From NCBI GenBank assembly GCA_963920575.1, contig OY986967.1:10472061-10536060 (forward strand): 64,000 nt of DNA. The letters run 5' to 3'. The position numbers and the translations under genes were made by a program. The notes under the pieces were generated by a model that was given only the letters and a program-made list of their open reading frames with translations, was not told the DNA's origin and did not search any database. This DNA comes from Narthecium ossifragum. Its lineage: Eukaryota > Streptophyta > Magnoliopsida > Dioscoreales > Nartheciaceae. Below, piece by piece: positions 1-11,166 of this stretch (the first letter of the stretch is position 1; every line of letters begins with the position of its first letter).

Positions 1-857
1 TGAGCGAGTAGGAAATAGGACGTGTGTCGCCTTTATACTCTTGGAATCCCAAGAGGTGGACCCGTTGTGGCCCAGAGGCAATGTTGGAGATCCTTCGACA
101 GTAAAGAACTGATTGAAGAAGGTGTCTCGAATCCCGAATGTTTTAGACATCCTAGATATCGCTTGTTTGGGAAGCCGTTGTTTTCTTGCATTCCCAGGAA
201 GCGATACGTAGTGGCGCTTGTCAGGGCCACTAGGGATACTGTTGGTTCTGTGTTGAGAACAGTTCGCGAACTGTTCTCTGGCACCTACCCTTGGAGGAGG
301 GTGGTGTAGTTGGGAGTATCTTCCTCTGTTCATTGTACTCGTACCGCGTGACAGCACACGGGTTGGTTGGATCACCTGGCTCGGTATGCTGGAGTGACAG
401 CGGGGGACGCCCTGGACTGTACTCTGGATACTGAGACAAATGACTTGAGGGTTGACACCGGACTGTTGGTGAGTTTTCGGGTTGTCGTTCCTGCTTCTGG
501 GGAATGGCAGGGTAGTCGTTGGTAGAGGCAGGGGTTTCAGCATCAGCGACAGCCGTGGCAGCAGCAGCGTCGTGCTAGTACTTTGAGAGGTAGCCAGGAC
601 CGCCAGACTGAGAGGGAACCCACAAGGTGCTTGAGTGCTAGCTGCCGGGAGCCTTTCCGCCAACGATGCTGGTTGCGAGGGGCGCGAGACGCTTACCGCA
701 GAGCAGTCGAGCGTGACGCACGGTGTGGAGCAGAGCAGTGGGTTGATGCCTCAGCTGGGGTAGAGACCTGTGGCAGACGCGGGAATTTAGATTCCAAATA
801 GAGCCTTGCCGGAGACGAGGTAGCGACCAGTTTTACCATAGTTCCATGCACCTCTTG
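1..857 (+). mobile_element. Decayed internal region of a Ty3-type LTR retrotransposon (left part)
   Basis: This stretch continues across the solo LTR at 858-3225 into 3231-4295, where it ends in a gypsy-like 3' end followed by an LTR in the same orientation. I therefore read it as internal retroelement sequence whose 5' LTR lies outside the window. The longest open stretch (22-309, about 95 codons) has no domain I recognise. A run near 505-570 is rich in Gly, Arg and Gln codons, as in the C-terminal part of gag, but no zinc knuckle is visible. It looks non-autonomous or decayed. The Ty3 assignment rests mainly on the 3' end near 4262. Confidence 0.5.
255..278. repeat. Perfect 24-bp palindrome
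   Basis: The 12-base arm GAGAACAGTTCG at 255-266 is followed with no spacer by its exact reverse complement at 267-278. It lies inside the decayed retroelement interior and has no assigned function. Confidence 0.9.
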
Positions 858-3225
858 TGTCGCGCCCTGACCCGCGAAAGCCCAATCGGGCTGGGCGACG
901 CGAACCGAAACCTAACCAACGCGGAAAAAGAACGACGAGGGTTCCCTCTAAGCTATTGGTCTCCCTAACAATTCACCAATGCACCCTCAGTTAAATCAAT
1001 ATTAATTAGCAAAACCTCGAACCTCAGATTAAAAACTCAAGTGTTAATATACAAATCCTCGGAGAGGGGAAGATTCAAAATACAATATCACTCCCGTAGG
1101 AGACTAACTAACAGGAAATGGCACCTGCAAAACGCAGCCCGGTAGGGGCCAAAGGAGAAGAACCGACGCCTGCACCTGCAAAACGCAGCCCCGGGTAGGT
1201 GTGAGCACTAAGCTCAGTAGGGATCTACACTACGACACACAGAAGGAAGAGGGGAACGCAACAGTGTCGCCCTCAAGTAGGATCTGGGTGTATACAGGGG
1301 TCCCATAACCCCACCGCGTGTCCCTGAGGCCCCGATTATGATCTTCCAGCCAGGCTGGTCACATGTCGGGTCACACTCAGTAGCAGGAAATGGCACTGCT
1401 GACTCTCAACAGGACACTGAACACTGTTTGGTGGGAAGAGACACCACTGAGTAGGCAAAACCTCTACTCAAGAGTTTTAAGAAAAGCCGGACACCGGCTA
1501 CACCTCAGATTCGACTCGAGGCCGACACGACCTCTACAATCATCAAGCCACAAGTGTACCAGTCATCTATGCCTATCATCGAATCGACTGGACACTACAA
1601 TACAAACCGAGTCCAAACAACCCAACCCCGGTCCTAAGGCTAAGTCCGAGCTTCCAGCCTCGGGACGGCGACCCAAAGATCACCCACGCCCTAACCAATG
1701 CAACTAATGCACACAACAACGATGCATGCTATGACATACACAGATAAAAGGAAAGGCATGCAACAGTATGTCAAGCATCATATAAATCTACTGGATCGCT
1801 GCAGCGGTACTATCAACCGCTGCCAGCCAATCCGCAGCGAGTCCCGGCATTACGACGGTACCACGACCGTCGACCGCAGACTCCTGCAACGGGAAGCAAC
1901 CCCGAAAACCGATGATGAATAATACGCAATATAATATTATATTCCGAAATATAATATTATATTCAACAAAACACCCAAGCCTCTACTTAGGGGCTAATTG
2001 ATCCCGTCGATCCGACGTCCCAACGACGTCGGATTCAAGATCCAACTTAGTCACCACTAAGTGTATAAACCAGGATCTTCATATCCAAAAATCATAATCA
2101 TCCAATGGTTGGATTAACGGGAAAACGCTAATCCAAATCGTTAATCAAACTAACTTACCCATTAATTGCTGCAACGCAGCCCTCTAGACAACAATTCGTA
2201 AGACATCGTAGAAAAATTGGAAAATTACGAAACAAGATGGAATGGAAAGCTAACAAATAGTTCTACAACTCTTATGTTTATAAAAAGCCAAGATCATGTA
2301 CACACCGGCCGGAAAACTCGCCGCAAGCCGACTGTTTCTCAAGAACAGCAGAAAACCAGAAATCCGAGACTAATCTTGCATAAAACCTACTCAAATCTAA
2401 ACTGATTAATATGAAACTTATATCATTTATTCTACAAGACATAAGGAATCCAACAAAATAAGGATCAACAAGATCCAACGGCTAAATCTCAAGAACACCC
2501 GAAATAAACATCAGTAGGTATAACCCTACCTAGCTGCGCTTTCCTCGGCTGATTCCCCGTGATTTGATCACCAACAAGCCTCCAAACCACTTCAGGGATC
2601 TTTCTCTCGTTGTCACAAATCCAACGAGCCAAAGAACACCCAATTTGATGGTCGGAGGAGGGAGAACGGAAGAGGGGAAGGTGGCTGCCGGAAAAACAGG
2701 GGAAGAGCAGAGCTTCGGGGGAGAAGAGAAGAGAAGAAGAAGAAGAAAGGAGGAGGAGGAAGAGGGTAAGAAAAAGAGGGAAAAGGGGGGAGGGGACAGC
2801 CGGGAAAGAGGGGAAAAAGTGAAAGAAGGGGAGGGGAAGTCTTCCCCCTCTGACAGGAGAGAGCGACGGCCAACGGCGGCCGTCCTCGCGAAGCAGAAAA
2901 CCAACCGACTTATAAATGATCGATCCTTCCTCAACGAAGGATCGATCCTTCAAGAGATTCACAAGGCTTTCTAGCACGAAGAGGATCGATCCCTTAGCCA
3001 GAGAGGATCGATCCTTTGTATGCTGAAAGCTAAACTTGGGCAAGAACTCAAGCCCAAGTCCGGATCTTTCGATCCTGGGTCCACCTAGCCATTCTAAACA
3101 AACACTAACACATACAAGGCCAGTGTGTGCACACGCGGGTGTGAAACAAACCAACAAGGCACAATTTACCAAATTGCCCTTGCGGTCTACAACGAGCCAC
3201 AGGGGTAGAGGGGCAGGTCCTCACA
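858..3225 (-). mobile_element. Solo LTR, family 1 (about 2.37 kb)
   Basis: It starts TGTCGCGCCCTGACCCGCG and ends GGTCCTCACA, the reverse complements of the termini of the plus-strand copy at 34046-36409. The 5-bp target duplication tcttg flanks it exactly at 853-857 and 3226-3230. No internal coding sequence adjoins either end, so this is a solo LTR left by LTR-LTR recombination. On the minus strand, the conserved AATTTGGTAAATT block (3163-3175) lies 50 bases inside the 5' terminus. An inverted repeat and a TATA box follow at 2910-2947. The purine/pyrimidine-rich stretch at 2690-2830 is low-complexity LTR sequence; its long open frames on both strands are not genes. Confidence 0.9.
2910..2947 (-). 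promoter_or_regulatory. LTR core promoter: inverted repeat abutting a TATA box
   Basis: Arms GATCGATCCTTC (2918-2929) and GAAGGATCGATC (2936-2947) form a perfect 12-bp stem with a 6-base loop. On the minus strand the stem is followed directly by a TATA-like ATTTATAAG (about 2917-2909). Two more GGATCGATCC palindromes lie upstream at 2983-2992 and 3005-3014. Use as a promoter is inferred. Confidence 0.55.
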
Positions 3226-3230
3226 TCTTG

Positions 3231-4295
3231 GCAGAGAACAGTTTCAACAACAGCCCGTTTCAGAGCCACCTTTCTCTAGCTTTCAGCTTTCAGCTTGCAG
3301 CTTCAGCCTTCGACTTTCGGAGTGTCTTGCGGCTCGTGGTTTCCTTGTGGTGATGTGTGTTTCCCCTTGTGACTTGTCCCCGTGCAGTCATGTTGGCTTG
3401 GGATTGGAGTCGGGTGTGGCTTTGGGAGTACCCACCGATTCGGGACAACAGCTTGGGTTGGTTGCTCTTGTCGGGGCGTTTGCTAGAGGTTGGAGACCTC
3501 TAGGTGTCCATCACCCATGTGTGAGACACGTTGGGGTTCGACGGCTTCCTCGGTTTGTGCTAGTTGGTAGCGCACCGAGTTGTGTTTGTTGGCCGTGGGA
3601 AGGTGTTTTGGGTACACCTGACGGTGTTGTTTTGCTCTCATTGAAGGTCGCGGGTTGGCGCACCTTCTTGTTGTCGAGAGCTGGGGCTGTTCACCAGTCT
3701 GTGGTGATCTCCTACCCCTTTGTTTTTTAGGGTATTCAGCAGAGCAGGTTTCCCCTTGTGTTGTTGTTTGGTTGTATTAGCGACAGGCCGATTAATTGAT
3801 TCAGTCGAGATCGAGACAGGCATGTGACGATAGAGGTCGAAGACTATGTTCGAGATTCAGAAAAGACATCCCCAGAATCGTAGGACTATTGACCAGGAAA
3901 CTGGAGCTCTTGTCTTAAAGTCACCACGTCGGTGCCTTTAAGGGTGATAGCCGTCAGTAGTTGCTAGTGAGACTAGAGCAGGCTTACTGGATTTGTCAGC
4001 TCGTTGGAGACCCGTGCTTCATAGATGTCAGATGCGTAGATAATAGCTAGACAGCATCAGCGGACGGTCAGTGCACCTTAGAGGCCGAGCTGCAGTTCTA
4101 GAGGGTCCGAGTTGTTTTTCCTTGGAGGTGTTTTCCTTGTTGTGCCGGCATTGATGTCTGGTGCCTTGTGTTGTTGCTCGGGTTGTGAGCTTGCTAACCT
4201 TTCTTGTCTTGTGCAGGGGTGCTTGTTTTTGCTTATTATTTTCGACCCTACTCTTACCGAATTTTGAGGATGAAATTCCTTTAAGGGTGATAGGT
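3231..4295 (+). mobile_element. 3' part of a Ty3-type retrotransposon interior, with polypurine tract
   Basis: This is the continuation of 1-857 after the solo-LTR insertion. It ends with a stretch (about 4255-4295) resembling the end of pol in plant Ty3/gypsy elements: an 'attttgaggatgaaattcct' block, then the purine-rich 'ttaagggtgatagg' that would serve as the polypurine tract, then an LTR starting TGTGAGGACC at 4296. No intact protease, reverse transcriptase or integrase frame is visible, so the element is defective or non-autonomous. The region 3260-3310 has a short TTTCAGC-type repeat. Confidence 0.6.
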
Positions 4296-7291
4296 TGTGA
4301 GGACCTGTACCTCTAACCTGGTCCGACCGCGTCGGTCAAGGGTTTGGTTCGTTTGGTTTGGCTCGGTTGGCCTTGCTTCGCGATCCCCTTTGATCGTTGC
4401 TACTCCGGGGGTAATTTGGTAAATTACTCTAGACGGAGTTGGTTTAACACACGCGTAGTGCACACACGGCCTTGTAATGATGTATGTGCTTGATTAGACT
4501 ATTAGGAGTACATCAGATTGGAGGATTTGAGTTAGATCGTAAGGATCAAGATTTGAGCGGTCGTGATTAAATCTTGCTGATCAAGTGGTTAGGAGACTTA
4601 ATCACCGTTCGATTAAACACAAACCTTCTTAACCCTTCTCTCTCTCTCTTGAGGGTTCTATCCCGATTATTAGAGAAAGAGAGGCGGCGACGAACCAGAG
4701 AGGAGAGGAGGACTTGGCGACGTCGGCTGCGATGGCGGACGGCGGCGATCGCGACCCGAGGCAACGGCGACCGGTAGAGAGGACGGCGGTGGCTGGGTTT
4801 CTCTCAACGACGATCGGCGGCGACATGCGAGCAGCAGAGATCTCGAGCTCGGGGGCGACGCACGGCCAGAGAAGAGGAAGGAGAAGGCGGACTCGACGCT
4901 AGAGGTAGGGTTTCTATCTAAACATGGTTTAGACTCTACTAGGTTAGCACAAGTCTTGTTTGAATGCATGATGGCTTAGAATTCTTGGTGTTCTTCTCTC
5001 TCATTACTGCAGTGGCTTGAGTTCTTGGTTTTCCTTCTGATTTAGTGGCCTCTTGTTGGTGTTCTTCTCCTCTTCTTGCTACTATGGTTTGGTTTTCCTT
5101 CTGATTTAGTGGCCTCTTGTTGGTGTTCTTCTCCTCTTCTTGCTACTATGGTTTGGATCCATGAGGATTAATGGATTTTGATTAGATCTCTTTCCCTTCT
5201 CTGGGTTTCGATGGATCTCCGATGAGATCTTCTCTCCTCTTGTTGCAGTGGTCTAGTTTCTATGTATCGCGTGGATTGTTGATGAGATTCTTCCTCCCCG
5301 TCTTCTCTGGTTTGATGTGTTATCGATGCAATTGGCTTGGCTTTCCCGTATATGCTCTGTTTTTCCTTGGGGTCTGTCCTGGTTCTTCCCCTCTGTTTTG
5401 TTCCCTACTACCTTGCTGTAGCTTCATGGCTAGTGTATGAATCGGTTGGATTTCAATGCTAAGCTATTGATTATTGCCGGATCCTGTCGGGTTAATCCTT
5501 GTGTGCTGATGCTTGGAGTTTTCAAGGCTTGATCAGATATCTGCGACCGCCGGATTTCTTATGGATTAACTAGTTTTAGTTGAGATATTCCTTGGATCAT
5601 ATGGGTTTCTAATAAACTCCTTCTTTGACTTCTCTAGTTTTCATTGATCGATGGATCTCCTTCTCTTTATTTGATTTGATCGGATTTCCCCTGTTTACTG
5701 CGGGTTCCTCTGCCTACGTTCTTGGTTGCCGCATGCTATAGATTCTCCTCCAATCTCTCTCCCGATTTTCCTTTGAGTCTCATGATGCTAGCTTGGTCGG
5801 ATTGTTGTGACTGTTGATTTCTGCTGGACAACTGCCGATCTCTGGGTTCTTTCGGGGTTGATTCATCCATTATTGGATTAGTCGTTGAGCAACTGGTGCT
5901 TGATGGCCCTACTTTCCTCGTGTAGCTGGTCAGCCTCGGGTATGTAGGCAAGGTGTTTGTTGGGTTGCTTCTTTGCTGCGGAGTATTGGGCTGAGGCTGT
6001 GGTTTGGTTGTTAGCTGTGTTTTTCTACAATGGCTAACCTCCCTGTGCTGCCCTCTTCTTCCCTCCGGTTGTTCTTTTAAATCACTGTTGTAGTGCTTAT
6101 GGTAGCTGCTGTTAGATTAGTGCATGTTGTTCCTTCCTCACTCAACTGCTGCATCTCATGTCAGTTATCTAATTATTGAATTCTTATAGCATGCTTAAGC
6201 CTAGGCCCGAAGGTATGCCCTGTGGGTTATGATTTTGGATGTATGAATGCCATGGTTGGATTATATATTTCGCTCTGTTGTATGTTTAGCTTTGTTATAA
6301 TCTCATGGACAATTGATTGATGATCTGGCATGTAGAGACATCTAGGTCTAGTTGTTTGAATAAGCTCATGCATGATGACTGCATTAGAGGCATTCAGGCT
6401 AGGTGGTAGGCAATGGATTCGATCGCTGATCCCGGGTTCTCGGGTAGCCCGGATCTAGCCCTATGACCGGGGTCTGGGTAGAAGGACTAGGGCGAGATTG
6501 TGTGTTTATGATCTTGTGTTGATTGAGGTTGTTATATAGATATGCCCATTTGAATTGTGGTATTGAGGTGTAGAGGTCGTGTCGTTCTCTGCGTCAATCG
6601 CTAAGGGTAGTGGATGTTATCCTGTTAAGGGTTGTAGAGGAGGGAGTGCACGGGAGATGCACTTGCCCCTTGTCCTTCCCTGATCTGTAGAGGGGCGCTT
6701 GATGATGCGTGACCCTTGTCCAGACTTACTCTTTGTTGCCTTAGGATTGGACAGAGACGACACCGTTGTAGTTTCCTTTTTCCTTGAGAGTGTCGTAGAG
6801 TAGAACCCTACTGGGCATTGTTGCTCACCCTACCTGGGCTGCATCGGCGATACAGGTCGATGCAGTTCCTTCTTTCAGGTGTTCTTCTAGAAGATGGCGC
6901 GATACTTCGAGATGATCGGGGACTTGGAACTTTGAGGAGTTCTTCTTCAGATAATTTACAATGTTATTCAATTGATATATCATATGATGTATTCAAGAAC
7001 AGAATGGTATGATTATTGATTCAATCCTATTTGAGAAATGTTGTAATATTCTATAATGTAGATATTGAGGAAAGTAATGATATCGAAGTTGTAAAGTTGT
7101 AAAACTATCAAATGTACAGGTTTCTGGTGTTATAATTATAAAACGGATTCTGCCGAATTTTTTTGATGAATTTGATGATTAAATTGTTTAACTTCGTAGC
7201 AGTTATATATTTGTGCGCCTATTGATGATCTAAACATGTTTAGGTGGCTCACGCCTCGATCTGGATGGGTTTTCTGGGTCGGGGCGTGACA
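4296..7291 (+). mobile_element. 3' LTR of the 1-4295 element, family 2 (about 3.0 kb)
   Basis: It begins TGTGAGGACC right after the polypurine tract and ends GGGTCGGGGCGTGACA, so it has TG...CA termini. It is similar in length, start and end to the solo LTR at 52074-55052. AATTTGGTAAATT occurs at 4413-4425. The right flank (7292 on) is the middle of another LTR in the opposite orientation, so the whole element appears to have inserted into that LTR. Its left target duplication would lie outside the window. Confidence 0.85.
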
Positions 7292-9045
7292 GTAAATTAA
7301 ACAATTTAAAAAATCAACTTTGCGGGTCTCATCTAAAGACCACTGAGATCAACCCTACCAAAAAATCCACTCAATTAAACAATTAAAACCACTTAAATAC
7401 TCGGATTAAGGTGGTTGCCCTGTTCCTGCACAGCCAGCCCAAATAATTCACCAGAATTTCCTCAGAGCTCCAAAATTCATGAAACAACTTGCAATCGGCA
7501 GCTAACTCATCCATATCCAACTTCTATGTATAACATAAGCTCAGATTATACACGTACGGTTCTATATCTAAGCTAGAACATCACTGTTCTGATTAGAACA
7601 GTATAATCCGAGAAAAGCCCCATGAAAACATGCTCAATCCATGTTAAATCAAATTCAATTCCTACCAAACTTTAAATAGATGTTAAGCAGTCCCATAAAC
7701 ATCATCCAGTACACTTGCATGAAGAACAAATCAAATAAACGACAAACCAACCCTATGTCTGCATACCCGAGGCTAACCAGTTAATCCATAAGAAATCCGG
7801 CAGTCGCAGAAATCCGATCAAGCCTTGAAAACTTCAAGCATCAACATACAACGATTAACTCGACAAGATCCAAAAATACTCATTAGCTTAGCATGGAAAT
7901 CCATCCGATCCATCCACCAACCATGAAGAACAGCATGGTAGCAGGGAGCAAAACAGAGGAGCAAGGACACTATGGTAACATGCATCTCGACGGAAACAGC
8001 AGGGGAAGAGGGAAGACTCATCAATCCAGAAACAGGGGAAGCAACATTCATTAACATCCACCACTAATCCATGGATACGAACCATGGCAGCAAAGGGAGG
8101 AGGAAGAACAGGGAAGGAAAACAGAGGCTCCGATCAACCCAAGGAAACAGAGCATATCCGGGAAAGCCAAGCCAATTACATCGAAAACGAATCAAACCAG
8201 AGAAAATGGGGAGGAAGAATCTCATCCACAATCCATGCAAACCCACAGAAACCATTCCACGCAGCAAAACGAAGAAGAAGAAGAAGCATCCACAAAACCA
8301 GGGAAACCCAACGATCCAAACAAGGGTAGCAGTAGAGAGGAAGATGGCACCAAGGAAATATGCAACAAGCCACCTTGTTCTAGTCTAGTAGAGCCTAATC
8401 AAGAGATTAGATCAGAACTCTACTTCTAGCTTCGAGCTCGCCTTCTCCTTCCTCTTCTCCGGCCGTGCATCACCCCCGAGCTCGAGATCTCTGCTGCTCG
8501 CACGTCACCGCCGATCGTCGCCTCCTCAAGCCGCTGTTGCCGCAGGTCGTCGCCTCTCCAACCGCGGTTGCCGCCGTCGCCAAGTTCCCCTCCGACCGCC
8601 TCTTCGGCCGCGGGACTCTCTCTTCTCTCCCCGATCACGTCGCGGTCTCTCCCTCTCCTTAGCCGTCGCACAGTGACCCGGACGAAGGTCTCGCGAAAAC
8701 CAAAGTGAACAGTAGGGCTAGGTTTTATATAATTAGGTTGCTTAAGTCCACGGCTATTCGATCATCATCCAGTTGATCATGGCCGTTCAGATCTAGATCT
8801 ACTTGATCAAACCCCGATCCTCGAATCCAGAACACTCCTATGGGTCTACTCAAGCACATACATCACCACATGGTCGTGTGTGCACAACGCATGTGTGAAA
8901 CCAAGGCCAAACGGTAATTTACCAAATTACCCCCGGAACCGCAACGATCAAAGGGGATCGCGAAACAAGGCCAAACGGCCAAACCAAACCAAACCAGACC
9001 CTCGACCGACGCGGCCAGACCGGGTTGGAGGTATGGCTCCTCACA
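7292..9045 (-). mobile_element. Right part of a minus-strand family 2 LTR
   Basis: The sequence matches the equivalent part of the LTR at 39129-41525 (compare 7292-7480 with about 40440-40660). It ends GGCTCCTCACA, the reverse complement of the usual LTR start. The other half is missing, as expected if the element ending at 7291 inserted into it. AATTTACCAAATT is present near 8912. Open frames between 8064 and 8670 on both strands are LTR sequence (A-rich and GC-rich tracts), not genes. Confidence 0.75.
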
Positions 9046-9400
9046 TCCACCCCTTGGTAGGTGATGAGAATGCATAATATTATATTTTTGTCCCTTAATA
9101 CTTAGTCTCATGTGCTTATTTAGTTCCTAAATACACTCATTATTCTTATATTTTGATTTAGGATGCAATTGAAGTCCTTAAGTCGAAAAGAAGCTGAAAA
9201 GAGTGCATTGATCAACTTTAAAGATTAATCTGTACCAGTTCATGAAAAACCAGATGATATGCCATATATGGTTTGAAAGCTCTTGAAGTCTAGATTCTGG
9301 AGAATTTTACGGTTCGTGATTTCGAGTTTCGTAGAGGAAGTTACGACAATTTTAGTACCGATGGCGCAGTCTGGATGGCAGAATAGTAATACGCTGGAAC

Positions 9401-9693
9401 GTCCGATCGATCCAACACCCAGGGTCCGATCGATCAGACTATGCAGAAACGTGACAGAACATGTATTTTTTGGCTGAACATGGTCCGATCGATCCATCCA
9501 TCCATCCTAAGGGGTCCGATCGATCCGACACCTAAAGAAGGATCGATCGGACTCAAAAATAGCCAGAGAAGGTGGATTTTTACGCATCCGATCGATCCAG
9601 CACCCATAGTTCGATCGATCGGACTCGGGCGTAACTAGAAAGTGAAGATTTTTAATGAGATTGATCGATCCGACACCCCGAGAAGGATCGATC
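9401..9693. repeat. Array of four GATCGATC hairpins in the U3 region
   Basis: There are four inverted-repeat pairs. The first is 9401-9413 with 9424-9436. The second is 9514-9526 with 9540-9552, a perfect 13-bp stem GTCCGATCGATCC with a 13-base loop. The third is 9587-9597 with 9613-9623 (11 bp), and the fourth 9663-9671 with 9685-9693 (9 bp). Spacing between starts is about 73-113 bases. The array ends about 65 bp upstream of the TATA box. Confidence 0.85.
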
Positions 9694-9756
9694 GGACTTT
9701 CCCAGTAAAGAAAATCAACGATTGTGATCTAATCCGAGGGTGGATACACTTAAGGC

Positions 9757-9765
9757 TATAAATAG
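9757..9765 (+). promoter_or_regulatory. TATA box of the Tat-like LTR
   Basis: TATAAATAG, preceded by C, is a near-ideal plant TATA box. Transcription of the retroelement would start near 9790. Confidence 0.6.
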
Positions 9766-10660
9766 GACTCTTTCTAGGGTTTGAGGGGGGATTCTTGGAC
9801 ACTTTTGGCTGCTCTTTCTCCTCCTTTATATTTTTTCTAGGTTTTATCTTGTTTATTGGAATCTTTTGAGGATTGTTCTCGATGGCCCTGCGTGGCTAAA
9901 TCTTGATCCTTGGTCGAGGAGACTGAAACCTCGGAATCAATGAGACTGTGAGATCTAATTTATTTTTATTGTTCAGTTTATAGATGAGTATTGAATGTTC
10001 TTCTGTTATTAAATATTCATGATTGTTTTGTCTAATTGCTAGGAGCGCTACAAGTTTATTATTCATTGCGATCTACTGCTATGTTGGATATCAAATCCGG
10101 AATTATTTGATCCCTCTAATCTGCGAAGCAACTATGGTTTAATAATCTACTGCGTTTCAGAGATTATTAGGTCTTAGGAAGAATATTCGACTAGATTAAA
10201 TGCAACCGCTTGTGCTTGTGTTGTTTAGCTTCATCGATCTCCCTATTCTTAAGGCTTCTACTAGATTAAACCTACAGCGCTTGTCTTAGGTTGTCTAGTT
10301 GTTAGGGTTGATTAGATCGCTTGTTTCTAATTAACTATGATCGAGGAGAGCTTCGAATTTAATTCGGACGGTGAATATTCATGGTATGAATTGATTGATA
10401 CTTGCATCTATGATCAGTTGTTGGATTCCGATGGTGGATGTTGACTCAGACCAAGGTTTGTTCTCTTGATTCAACTTGTTTCTTCACTCTAGATTATTTC
10501 TTTACTGTTTTCCTCACGTTTAAAAACCCCCCATCTAAGTTCACTAAGCACAAAACTAGGCTAAACACTCTTCGTGGGATTGACTCGTACTCGCACTACT
10601 ACATTTGTTTTAAAGAGTATTGATTTTATTTTTGGGTGCCTGCGACAGCACATCAAATTT

Positions 10661-10678
10661 TGGCGCCGTTGCTGGGGA
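10661..10678 (+). other. Primer-binding site, tRNA-Asp type
   Basis: TGGCGCCGTTGCTGGGGA is complementary, with one mismatch, to the 3' end of plant tRNA-Asp. This is the standard primer site of Athila/Tat-type retroelements. It lies just downstream of the LTR end. Confidence 0.85.
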
Positions 10679-10762
10679 GTGATTCTAGTTGATTTTTGTG
10701 CTTATAGTGATCTTTATTTTCATTTAAAAAAAAAAACTTTATAGCTTCTATGGTTTGAATGT

Positions 10763-11007
10763 ATGGCCAATTATAATATGCCACCGGGTGACATATGGAA
10801 TTATGATTTGCCTTTTGGTTATGGACCCGTTTACAATAATGACACATAGGGTTTCTCAAACCCGGCCTATGATTCATATTCATATTCTTATAATTCGGAT
10901 TTTAGAGATCATACCGACCCTAGTTGGCAGTTTCATGGTTTCCCAAACCCGGCCTATGATTCATATTCATATTCTTATAACTCGGTCATACCTACCCTAG
11001 TCGGCAG
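10763..11007 (+). pseudogene. gag N-terminal remnant of the Tat-like element
   Basis: An ATG at 10763 opens a frame beginning MANYNMPPGDIWNY, followed by an in-frame TAG near 10847. The same frame then continues with Tyr/Asn/Ser-rich sequence. A segment encoding [13 protein letters not shown] occurs twice (about 10850-10898 and 10938-10985, 88 bp apart). The composition resembles the Tyr/Asn-rich gag starts of Athila/Tat elements. The frame breaks near 11007, where unrelated pol sequence begins. It is clearly non-functional. Confidence 0.55.
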
Positions 11008-11028
11008 TTTCAAGCAGAAATGTTGGCG

Positions 11029-11166
11029 ATGAAGAACCATAAGAGAAACTACTCGACTCATGACTTGGAGCTAGCAGTGGTGGTCTTCGCCCCGAAGACC
11101 TGGCGGCATTACCTCTATGCGAGAAGTTCTCATCCTTCTCAGACTATAAGAGTTTGAGGCACGTTT
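11029..11166 (+). pseudogene. Ty3-type RNase H fragment
   Basis: The frame reads [15 protein letters not shown] then KTWRHYLY, the hallmark start of the RNase H domain that follows reverse transcriptase in Ty3/gypsy polyproteins. After a frame shift near 11126, [14 protein letters not shown] corresponds to the next conserved block (DHKSL-type). The fragment covers about 45 codons and stops at 11166, where a TRIM begins. The reverse transcriptase upstream and integrase downstream are missing. Its parent need not be the gag remnant beside it. Confidence 0.75.

Larger units (their letters stand above)
9062..10654 (+). mobile_element. 5' LTR of a Tat/Athila-like Ty3 retrotransposon
   Basis: It starts TGATGAGAATGCATAAT and ends ...CACATCA, immediately before a tRNA-Asp-type primer-binding site at 10661. 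It is about 1.59 kb long. Reverse-complement similarity to 27222-27290 ties it to the solo LTRs at 23858-25300 and 25679-27448. An array of GATCGATC inverted repeats (9401-9693) precedes a good TATA box (9757-9765). The exact 3' end could be 10650 or 10654, since both end in CA. Confidence 0.75.

Noticed and set aside
2489..3172. A minus-strand frame of 227 codons
   Set aside because: It lies wholly inside a solo LTR with exact target duplication and runs through a purine-rich tract; frames on both strands are open for the same reason.
9401..9693. Regularly spaced short repeats resembling a CRISPR array
   Set aside because: The repeats are palindromic arms of unequal length with irregular spacing in a plant LTR, and there are no cas genes.
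10661..10678. Possible tRNA gene fragment
   Set aside because: Only the 18-base primer site complementary to tRNA-Asp is present, with no cloverleaf.
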